DNA of 46,253 nt from Bacteroidota bacterium (GTDB lineage: Bacteria > Bacteroidota > Bacteroidia > Chitinophagales > Saprospiraceae): positions 1 to 46,253 of the forward strand of contig CAUJDW010000009.1 in assembly GCA_963169455.1 (NCBI GenBank), given 5' to 3'. Under the pieces are notes generated by a model. The model saw only the letters and a list, made by a program, of their open reading frames with translations. It ran no database searches and had not been told where the DNA came from. Below, piece after piece: positions 8,980 through 15,839 of the stretch. Every line of letters starts with the position of its first letter. Positions within the stretch are counted from its first letter, which is position 1. The translations under genes and the position numbers were made by a program.

Positions 8980-9004
8980 CCTGAAAACCCAGCTGGTTTT
9001 CAGG
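8980..9004 (-). other. Intercistronic hairpin between trpG and trpD
   Basis: A perfect 10-pair stem (CCTGAAAACC at 8980-8989 with GGTTTTCAGG at 8995-9004, 5-base loop) lies immediately after the trpG stop codon (9006). On the coding strand it is followed by an A-rich, not T-rich, stretch, so it is unlikely to terminate transcription. It could protect or process the polycistronic mRNA. Function is inferred. Confidence 0.55.
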
Positions 9005-9005
9005 C

Positions 9006-9635
9006 TTATGGCATTTCCTCCACTTTATTTTTTTGCTGAGTCAAAAGCCCCCGGGCTTCGGGCACGCACCAGGCGAAGAAATTCTCCAGCATCTGCCTGC
9101 CGTGCAGGGTCATAATGGATTCGGGGTGAAATTGCACGCCCCGGACGTTGTACAGGCTGTGCCGCATGGCCATTATAGCGCCCCGGGCGTCGACAGCCGT
9201 TACTTTGAGCACGTCCGGCAGCCCCTCCTGCCGCACCACCCATGAATGGTAGCGCCCTGCCTGGAATTCACCGGGGATTCCGAAGAACAGGGGTTCTTCC
9301 ACATCTGTTACCGCAACCGGGGTTTCCACGCCATGGTACACCTGCGCCAGGTTCTCGAGGCTGCCCCCGAAGGCCTCGCCGATGGCCTGGTGCCCCAGGC
9401 ATACCCCCAGGATAGGCTTTTCCGGGGCGTACCGGCGGATCAGCTCCGGCATTATGCCCGCCTGCGATGGCAGCCCCGGCCCCGGCGACAGGACGATGGC
9501 GTCATAGGCTTGCACTGCATCCAGCCCGATGGCGTCGTTGCGGAAGACATCCACACGGCTGCCCAGGATTTCCTGGATGTATTGCACCAGGTTGAAGGTA
9601 AAGGAATCATAGTTGTCGAGGACGAGGACGTTCAT
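9006..9635 (-). CDS. trpG: Anthranilate synthase component II (glutamine amidotransferase)
   Basis: Supplies ammonia from glutamine to TrpE for anthranilate formation. The 209-residue class I amidotransferase has the triad Cys79 (ILGVCLGHQ), His170 and Glu172 (GVQFHPES). The N-terminus LVLDNYDSFTFNLVQY is typical of TrpG/PabA. It may also serve para-aminobenzoate synthesis, but its position between trpE and trpD points to tryptophan as the main role. Confidence 0.94.
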   Translation of the reverse strand: MNVLVLDNYDSFTFNLVQYIQEILGSRVDVFRNDAIGLDAVQAYDAIVLSPGPGLPSQAGIMPELIRRYAPEKPILGVCLGHQAIGEAFGGSLENLAQVYHGVETPVAVTDVEEPLFFGIPGEFQAGRYHSWVVRQEGLPDVLKVTAVDARGAIMAMRHSLYNVRGVQFHPESIMTLHGRQMLENFFAWCVPEARGLLTQQKNKVEEMP

Positions 9636-9654
9636 TGGTTGTCTTTTTGGTTCC

Positions 9655-9669
9655 CGGGCCTGCGGCCCG
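9655..9669. repeat. Short GC palindrome (copy 1), REP-like
   Basis: The 15-base sequence CGGGCCTGCGGCCCG forms a 6-pair hairpin in the 76-base gap between trpE and trpG. The identical sequence in the opposite orientation is at 37444-37458, also intergenic. Two copies only suggest, and do not prove, a genome-wide REP-like family. Confidence 0.5.
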
Positions 9670-9711
9670 AGAACATAGTGTACAATTGATTTATCGCGGC
9701 CCGGGCGTTCC

Positions 9712-11130
9712 TTACAGGCGCTCCGCTTCTGCCAGAGCCTTCTTCAGCGCCCCCAGCTTGTTGTTCACTTCCTGGAGTTCCTTTTCCTCCACGCTGGCGG
9801 CCACGATGCCTGCTCCGGCCTGGTAGTAGAGGGTATTATTCTGGCTGAGGAAGGAACGAATGATGATGGCTTTGTTCATTTCGCCGTTGAAGTTGATATA
9901 CCCCAGGGCTCCGCCGTAAAAGCTGCGGTTCTGGTTCTCGTAGCGGTTGATCAGCTCGATGGCCTTGTATTTGGGAGCGCCCGAGAGGGTGCCCGCGGGA
10001 AACGTGTCGCCAAAGACCTGCACGGGATTGGTCGTTGGCGCCAGTTGGCCGGTCACTTTTGAGACCAGATGGATGACGTGGCTGAAGTACTGAATGTCCT
10101 TCAGTTCCTTCACCTGCACGTTGAAGGCGTGGCGCCCCAGGTCGTTGCGGGCCAGGTCGACAAGCATGATGTGCTCGGCATTCTCCTTGGGGTCTTCCGA
10201 CAACTCGATGGCTTTGCGGGCGTCCTCCTCCACGTCGCCGGAACGGCGGTAGGTGCCCGCAATGGGGTTGACCTGCGCGACGCCGCCCCGAATGGCCATC
10301 TGCGTCTCCGGGGAGGACCCGAAAATGCGGTAGCTGCCATAGTCTGCATAGAAGAGATAAGGCGAGGGGTTGATGGAACGCAACACCCGGTACACCTGGA
10401 AATCATCGCCGGTGAAGCGCTGGGAAAACTGCCGGGAAAAGACGATCTGAAACACATCGCCCAACTGGCAGTGCCGCTTGCCGAGGCTGGCCAGTTCCAT
10501 AAACTGCTCGTCAGTGAGGTTGCTCTGCTCAGGGCCGTCCAGGCGGAAGGCATGGGCGGCGAATTTCTGGCTCCGGATCAAGGCTTCCATTTTGTCCATC
10601 CGCGACTCTTCCCCGGGAGGGATGTTCTCCACCACCGTCAATTCATCCCTGAAGTGGTTGATGGCGAGGATGAAGCGGTAAAGGTTGTAGCGGATATCCG
10701 GCAGGGTGAATTTGCGCCTGGCGGCATCGAACTGCAGGGTATCGAAATACTGCACGGCATCGAAAGCGGTGTAGCCGATCAGCCCGTTGAACCCACTATA
10801 GGGAACACCGCCATAGGCCGGCTCAAAGCGCCTGAGGAATCCAAACAGGGCTGCAGGCACATCCGTCACGCTGCGGACAGGCGTTTCCACCTTCTCCCCG
10901 CCCGGCAGGTATTCCGTGATCTGCCCCGGCTGCACCTGAAAACTGGCAATGACGTCGAAGCCCAGGAAAGAGTAACAATCTTCCTTGCTCCGGAAATCGT
11001 TGTTTTCCAGCAGGGCCGGTTCAGTAAAGTGGTCCCGCGCTTTGAGGTACAAGGTCACCGGCGTGACGGTGTCGGAAAGAAAACGCCGCACCTGGCTTCT
11101 GATCGGGATTTTTTTCTCTGTAGTGAGCAT
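9712..11130 (-). CDS. trpE: Anthranilate synthase component I
   Basis: Converts chorismate and ammonia to anthranilate, the committed step. 472 residues from the ATG at 11130. The N-terminal domain carries LLENNDFRSKEDCYSFLG, which corresponds to the Trp-binding LLES region of other TrpE proteins, with Asn instead of Ser. The chorismate-binding domain follows (MLVDLARNDLGRHA, TFPAGTLSGAPKYKAIELI, GALGYINFNGEMN). An in-frame ATG at 11205 lies inside the terminator stem at 11181-11212 and is rejected. Regulation is likely by attenuation through the upstream leader peptide. Confidence 0.94.
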   Translation of the reverse strand: MLTTEKKIPIRSQVRRFLSDTVTPVTLYLKARDHFTEPALLENNDFRSKEDCYSFLGFDVIASFQVQPGQITEYLPGGEKVETPVRSVTDVPAALFGFLRRFEPAYGGVPYSGFNGLIGYTAFDAVQYFDTLQFDAARRKFTLPDIRYNLYRFILAINHFRDELTVVENIPPGEESRMDKMEALIRSQKFAAHAFRLDGPEQSNLTDEQFMELASLGKRHCQLGDVFQIVFSRQFSQRFTGDDFQVYRVLRSINPSPYLFYADYGSYRIFGSSPETQMAIRGGVAQVNPIAGTYRRSGDVEEDARKAIELSEDPKENAEHIMLVDLARNDLGRHAFNVQVKELKDIQYFSHVIHLVSKVTGQLAPTTNPVQVFGDTFPAGTLSGAPKYKAIELINRYENQNRSFYGGALGYINFNGEMNKAIIIRSFLSQNNTLYYQAGAGIVAASVEEKELQEVNNKLGALKKALAEAERL

Positions 11131-11180
11131 CGTCTGGTGTTTATTCCCGGGGTTTTCAAACCCCGCGGGATGAAAACGAA

Positions 11181-11212
11181 AAGCGGCTTGCCGAGTGATC
11201 GACAAGCCGCTT
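11181..11212 (-). terminator. Attenuator-type intrinsic terminator of the trp leader
   Basis: On the minus strand AAGCGGCTTGTC pairs with GGCAAGCCGCTT (12 pairs, one G-U; 8-base loop), followed by the U-rich tract TTCGTTTT. It lies 23 bases after the leader-peptide stop and 50 bases before the trpE ATG. A second copy of AAGCGGC inside the leader (11250-11256) could pair with the 3' arm (GCCGCTT) and block the terminator. I could not find as clean a 2:3 pairing as in the ilv leader. Confidence 0.85.
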
Positions 11213-11235
11213 TATAATTTGGTTCTTTCGTCCGT

Positions 11236-11325
11236 TCAAACCATAGCGTGCCGCTTCACCCGGTTCCCCGAATGTGAACGCCACCACCACCAGTTATTGC
11301 GAACGAAAGTATTCATTTCAATCAT
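11236..11325 (-). CDS. trpL: trp operon leader peptide with four consecutive Trp codons
   Basis: A 29-codon open frame beginning MIEMNTFVRNN, then four tandem TGG codons (codons 12-15, bases 11292-11281), ending HAMV and TGA. An internal ATG at 11316 would also keep the Trp codons. Four adjacent Trp codons just ahead of an intrinsic terminator and trpE is the classical arrangement of ribosome-mediated attenuation: scarcity of charged tRNA-Trp would stall the ribosome at 11292-11281 and prevent terminator formation. No strong Shine-Dalgarno is seen, as is usual in Bacteroidota. Existence is seen in sequence; the mechanism is inference from established attenuators. Confidence 0.85.
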   Translation of the reverse strand: MIEMNTFVRNNWWWWRSHSGNRVKRHAMV

Positions 11326-11336
11326 TTTGACGGGGC

Positions 11337-11368
11337 TAAAGATACTGGGGGTTTATTGAAAAAAACAA
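11337..11368 (-). promoter_or_regulatory. Candidate trp operon promoter
   Basis: On the minus strand TTG (11368-11366) is followed after 21 bases by TATCTTTA (11344-11337), close to the Bacteroidota consensus TTTG / TAnnTTTG with the usual spacing. Transcription would begin only a few bases ahead of the leader ATG at 11325, leaving almost no 5' UTR for the first ATG but a workable one for the second (11316). Speculative. Confidence 0.35.
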
Positions 11369-11426
11369 TAGCAAAGCCGTATTTTTTTTAAATTCTCCCC
11401 TCTCCTCCCCTTTTTCACCTGCTTTT

Positions 11427-14400
11427 CTATTGTTTTCCAGGGCCGATCGTGAGCTTTCTGGCCACCAAAGCCCGCCCCAGCTGAAGCTTAAGCACATAAA
11501 AACCTGTAGATAAGCTATTTATATCCAATTCATTCAAGCCTTGCTGTAGCTTACCGCTCCAGGCCCGGCTGCCATCGGCGGACAGCAATTCTGCTGCGGC
11601 GGCCTCGGGCAGCACAATGTAAAGGATGTCCCTGGCGGGGTTGGGATAAACCACAACTTCCCGGCCCAGGTTTTCCCTGACACCCGTGAGGCTGCCTTCC
11701 AGGGCTACTTCCGCCGCGATGTCGAAGGCATCGCCATCTGCCTGAAGCAACTGGATATTCCGGATGCGAAGGCCTCCGCAATCCGGGCCTGAGCAACCGC
11801 CGGACAGCCGGCCGATGGAGCCAAAATCCGTCACGGGGTTCTGGTCGGTTCGAACCAGGGAAACGTAGCCGATGCCCAGGGCTGCGTCCCATTTTTGCAA
11901 GGCCATCAGGCCATCGCCTTCCTGGCCCAGCCAACTACCGGCGGAGCTGAAATGGAAGGGGCCTGCAGCCCCGGGATCCCAGTGGGCTTCGAATGCCAGC
12001 CCATAGGCTTCTGCCACAGGCCGTTGCGCAGTGCCAAGCGACAGGCTGATTCCCGAGCCTTCGGGAATCAGGGCCGCGTCCAGGGTTTTATCCGGGAAAT
12101 CGGCATACTGCGGCGCCAGGGGGTGGGTAAGGCCCCAGTTCAGGTAAATGGCGTAGGTGTCGTCGGAATTCACCAGCCCGTTGCCATTGCAGTCGGCGTA
12201 TTTGGAATTGAACTGGTAAATGAAGGTGATGGTGCTGCCCCAGTTGATCATGGGTTGCGCCACCCAGTCGAGGCTGGCGTTGGGGCGCGGCGGGCCGCTC
12301 TGCCCGTATCCCAGCCCGATTGCCCAGTGGTCGATCTGGTTGACCTTGCCGTCGTTGTTGACATCGCCGGGCCAAACACCGCGGCAGGCGCTCAGCGGAG
12401 CCTCCAGCCAGATATAAACTGCAGCGGTATCACAGCCGGTGCTGTTGCAGATGGCGTAAGTGAAAATATCCTCTTTTTGGCAGGCGCCGGGGCCAGGGCT
12501 ATAGGTGATGGCGCCGTCGGGGTTTACGGAGGCGCTTCCGTAAACCGGCGGCCCCACGATATATTGCGCAATAAGTTGAGTGGAACTCGTCCAGTCGTTG
12601 GCCAATACGTCCACAACCAACGGTTCGTTGTACAGGGTGGTATCGTAATCGTCGGCCGCCGCCAGCAGGTTGGTGAATACGCTGACAGTCAGATAAGTCG
12701 TATCACACAAGCCATATTCGTCACAGGCGAGCAGGCAGGCCGTGCTCAGGCCGGGCGTGAGCCCGGTATAGTCCAGGCAGCCATCAGGGCCCAACTGGAA
12801 ATCAGCTGCGGGCAGGGTTTCCGGACAGGCATTGGCAAAGGAGGCCACCGACTGGAACAAGCTGGTTTCGATGCAGCGGCTTACGCTCTGGCCGACGGCT
12901 ATGCTATCGGTGAGGTAGGCCGTTGCGGGAAGAACATGCAGGCGCAGGCGCACGAGGCTGTCACAGCCGTTTTCATCCTGAAAAACCAATTCGTGGAACC
13001 CGTTGGCCGAAAACTCCAGGCCGCCCAGGCTAAAGGGCTGGCCTTCCTGTACGGTGGCTTCCAGTTCAGACTCCTGCTGCAGAAAAAAGGCCAGGTTGAC
13101 GAGCACCACCGAATCGCAGCCGGCCGCCGTGTGGAACACTTCCACCCCGACGGGGTTGTTCCGGTCATAAACCGTGCCGTTGACCTCGATGCTTTCCTCC
13201 CGGCAAAGTTGGGGGCTGTATTCCGTCGTGTCGGAGGCTGCAAGCGCATAGGAAGCCGTGCAGGAAGCCAGCTCGTTGCTGTATGTCAGGAAATATTCAG
13301 TGGCCCCCACCGGCTCCACGCTGGTTGTCCGGGTAGTGTCGCCGTTGCTCCATTCCAGGCGGAAGGAAGCCAGGGCCAGGGAGTCGCCGAGGGCCGTCAA
13401 AGTTACCGGGCCGCCGCTGCATCCGGCATTTGCCGGGCCGCCGATTCGAATGGGATCAACGATGTAGATCGTAAATTTTTTCTGGATGCAGCTATCCCCC
13501 TCGATCATGAGCTCGATCGTTTCCGGGCCCTCTTCCAGGCCGTCATCCCCGACGAGCAGGTTAAGCGTCCAGTTATCGGCCGGGTTTTCCAGGACTCCTG
13601 TGGTATCGAAGCCCGAGAAGTCCTCTCCCGGGGAGGCGGTTCCCCCCAGGGTGTAGGTGAGCGGATAAAGCCCTTCGGTAAAACCGTCGAGGCTCAACTG
13701 CAGGGTGGAAGGCGCGCAGCCTTCGGCAATGACGAAAGATTCCCCTTCGTGGCTGCCGGAGAAGGAACAAAAGCTTTGTGCTTCAAAGAACAGGCCCGAG
13801 TCATACAGTTCGTCGCCGATATCGGCAATGACGAGTTCCATGGTGTATTCCCTGCAGGGAATGACCGCCGATTTGGCCACGAACACATCGGTATAGCCGT
13901 TGAAGACCGGATAGGCGTTGAAAGGCGTCTGGTTAAAAAACTGCGCGAAATCCAGCGAGCCGTTGGGCTCCTGGCAATAGGCCAGGTTGACGAAGGGGTG
14001 CGCGCCCAGCATGCCGTTGTTGACGCTGTTGATGGAAACCGGCAGGTTGGTGCCGGGCACCCTGGCCAGGTTTACCGTCACGCTGTCGCCACTGGCGTCG
14101 GGCCCGGAGAGAAAAAAGCCGAAAACGTCATTGAAATTGGTGCAGACGAATTCCGGGTACTCCTCCGAAGCGAAGACGTAACGGAACATAATGGTGTCAC
14201 CGCGGGGGATAAAGCGGATCCGGTAAACGGCCACATCAAAGACCTCTCCGTTGTTGGTCAGGGCGGCCAGCCCCGAATAACTTGCCGTGCTGTTGTTGTC
14301 CACCGAGGCGTTGAGGCCGCTCGGCTGGTCGACGCCCAGTTGCCCGGTATTGCTGCCTGCATGCCCGCTGGTCATGACGAAGCCCTGGTTCAGCCCCACT

Positions 14401-14612
14401 ACATTCGCCCCGCCCCAGAACCGCCCCACGGCTTTGGGTTCTCCTTCGTACTCGATGCTCAAAACATCGATGCCCGCCCCGAGGCATACTTCCTCGATCA
14501 GCTGCACAGGCCCATTGGGCTGGGTGTCGTCCGTACCAACTACGGTAAACTGTGCGGCCAGCGTCGAGCTGCAAAAAACAAAAGCGATCCACGTAAAAAT
14601 CCTAACTGCCAT
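11427..14612 (-). CDS. Secreted choice-of-anchor L protein with type IX secretion sorting domain
   Basis: A 1061-residue exported surface protein. A signal peptide occupies about residues 1-20 (MAVRIFTWIAFVFCSSTLAA). A choice-of-anchor L domain follows (about 25-270; VVGLNQGFVMTSG, FRYVFASEEYPEFV, DVFGFFLSG). Next are Calx-beta/Ig-like modules (about 290-400), cadherin-like repeats, and a dockerin-type segment GDVNNDGKVNQIDHWA near 750. The C-terminal Por sorting domain is at about 985-1061 (VVVYPNPARDILYIVLP ... GFYVLKLQLGRALVARKLTI). Proteins of this kind are exported by the type IX system and attached to the surface. Substrate or binding partner is not evident. It lies upstream of the trp promoter region on the same strand. 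Confidence 0.88.
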   Translation of the reverse strand: MAVRIFTWIAFVFCSSTLAAQFTVVGTDDTQPNGPVQLIEEVCLGAGIDVLSIEYEGEPKAVGRFWGGANVVGLNQGFVMTSGHAGSNTGQLGVDQPSGLNASVDNNSTASYSGLAALTNNGEVFDVAVYRIRFIPRGDTIMFRYVFASEEYPEFVCTNFNDVFGFFLSGPDASGDSVTVNLARVPGTNLPVSINSVNNGMLGAHPFVNLAYCQEPNGSLDFAQFFNQTPFNAYPVFNGYTDVFVAKSAVIPCREYTMELVIADIGDELYDSGLFFEAQSFCSFSGSHEGESFVIAEGCAPSTLQLSLDGFTEGLYPLTYTLGGTASPGEDFSGFDTTGVLENPADNWTLNLLVGDDGLEEGPETIELMIEGDSCIQKKFTIYIVDPIRIGGPANAGCSGGPVTLTALGDSLALASFRLEWSNGDTTRTTSVEPVGATEYFLTYSNELASCTASYALAASDTTEYSPQLCREESIEVNGTVYDRNNPVGVEVFHTAAGCDSVVLVNLAFFLQQESELEATVQEGQPFSLGGLEFSANGFHELVFQDENGCDSLVRLRLHVLPATAYLTDSIAVGQSVSRCIETSLFQSVASFANACPETLPAADFQLGPDGCLDYTGLTPGLSTACLLACDEYGLCDTTYLTVSVFTNLLAAADDYDTTLYNEPLVVDVLANDWTSSTQLIAQYIVGPPVYGSASVNPDGAITYSPGPGACQKEDIFTYAICNSTGCDTAAVYIWLEAPLSACRGVWPGDVNNDGKVNQIDHWAIGLGYGQSGPPRPNASLDWVAQPMINWGSTITFIYQFNSKYADCNGNGLVNSDDTYAIYLNWGLTHPLAPQYADFPDKTLDAALIPEGSGISLSLGTAQRPVAEAYGLAFEAHWDPGAAGPFHFSSAGSWLGQEGDGLMALQKWDAALGIGYVSLVRTDQNPVTDFGSIGRLSGGCSGPDCGGLRIRNIQLLQADGDAFDIAAEVALEGSLTGVRENLGREVVVYPNPARDILYIVLPEAAAAELLSADGSRAWSGKLQQGLNELDINSLSTGFYVLKLQLGRALVARKLTIGPGKQ

Positions 14613-14698
14613 AATTTATCTGGTTTAATGAAGATGAACCAAACGGGAATGGAGACAGGGGGATAGCTGAGGAGGGGCGCAGGGTTGCGGGTTACAAG

Positions 14699-14741
14699 TT
14701 GCAGGTTTCAGGAGGGCGAACGTAAGTCCTGTAACCTGCAA
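14699..14741. repeat. 14-base inverted repeat between holA and the secreted protein
   Basis: TTGCAGGTTTCAGG (14699-14712) is complementary to CCTGTAACCTGCAA (14728-14741) with one mismatch and a 15-base loop. It sits just after the holA stop (14749, minus strand). No long T-tract follows on either strand, so a terminator role is uncertain. Confidence 0.5.
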
Positions 14742-14748
14742 AAGCTGC

Positions 14749-15756
14749 TCAGTGTAACAACCGCCACACGAGTTCTTTCATGAGCTCGCCTTCGGGTTTG
14801 CCGGTGTTGTTGTAACCGACGCCTTTGGATTTCAAGTCGTAATCTTTCAGAAGGGCTATGGCCTGTTCGGCCTGTTCGGGGGGGAAATTTCGGGCGGCGT
14901 CCCGGTAATCTTTTAAAAAGAATGCCGAACGCAGCTGCAAGGTAGCGATTAATTCCTTCTCCGGCAAATTTTTGGCGAAATGCAGCTGGTACACTTTGCT
15001 GAAGTAGTTGTACAGAGAAGCGATGATGACGGGCAGGGGGTTTTTTTTCGGGTTGTCGGCAAAGTAGTTGACAATGCGGTTGGCCGTCAGGATGTCGCGC
15101 CGGCCCAGGGCTTTCTGGAGTTCGAAAATGTTGTAATCCTTGCTGATGCCGATGTGGGTTTCAATGTGCTTTTCGTTCACTTCGGCGCCGGGCCCCAGGT
15201 TGATGGCCAGTTTGTCCAGTTCATTGGCCACTTTGGCCAGGGCGGAGCCCAGGTACTCGGCCACCAGCTCTGCGGCTTTGGGGGTGATCGTCAGCTTTTT
15301 CCCCTTCAGGTAGGTGTGTATCCAGTCGGGCACCTGGTTTTCGTATAGGAGTTTGGATTCCAGCACGACGGCATGTTTCTGCAGAGCCTTGCCGAATTTG
15401 GAGTTGAAATTGAATTTTTTGTGCTTGTAGCAGATGGCCAGCAGAGTCGTCGGCATGGGTTTCTCGATGTAGGTGAGCAACTCGGGCAGCGAACGCATCT
15501 CCTGGGCTTCCTTGATGAGCACCACCTGCCGCTCGGCCATCATCGGATAGCGGCGGGCAGCGTCCAGCACCGCCAGGTGGTCCACTTCCTTGCCGTAAAA
15601 AACGCTTTGGTTGAAAGCCTTTTCCGCATCGCTCAGCACTTCGCCTTCGATGTAGCCGGAAATGACATCGATAAAATAAGGCTCTTCCCCGTGCAGGAAG
15701 TAAACGGGGCGGAACTGCCCGGCTTTTAAATCGCGGAGAATCTGGTTGAAGTCCAA
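14749..15756 (-). CDS. holA: DNA polymerase III delta subunit
   Basis: Clamp-loader subunit that opens the sliding clamp. The 335-residue protein has the HolA pattern: an N-terminal AAA+-like domain starting FRPVYFLHGEEPYFIDVISGYIE without a functional Walker A motif, a central helical domain, and a C-terminal collar domain (SAFFLKDYRDAARNFPPEQAEQAIALLKDYDLKSKG). Length is normal. It is divergent from the beta-mannosidase gene, sharing an 83-base intergenic region. Confidence 0.9.
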   Translation of the reverse strand: MDFNQILRDLKAGQFRPVYFLHGEEPYFIDVISGYIEGEVLSDAEKAFNQSVFYGKEVDHLAVLDAARRYPMMAERQVVLIKEAQEMRSLPELLTYIEKPMPTTLLAICYKHKKFNFNSKFGKALQKHAVVLESKLLYENQVPDWIHTYLKGKKLTITPKAAELVAEYLGSALAKVANELDKLAINLGPGAEVNEKHIETHIGISKDYNIFELQKALGRRDILTANRIVNYFADNPKKNPLPVIIASLYNYFSKVYQLHFAKNLPEKELIATLQLRSAFFLKDYRDAARNFPPEQAEQAIALLKDYDLKSKGVGYNNTGKPEGELMKELVWRLLH

Positions 15757-15839
15757 AACAACAGCTTTTTGTGCTAAAACTAAACAATAATGGCCATACG
15801 CCTTTGTTTTTTTAATTTCACGGAAAATATTCCACCGAC

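Noticed and set aside
11130-11205. Upstream ATG (11205) as the trpE start
   Set aside because: It lies inside the attenuator terminator stem; the 11130 ATG matches the family start.
11895-14666. 923-codon plus-strand frame opposite the secreted type IX protein
   Set aside because: Antisense shadow of a GC-rich gene; the minus-strand product has a signal peptide, recognised domains and a sorting domain.
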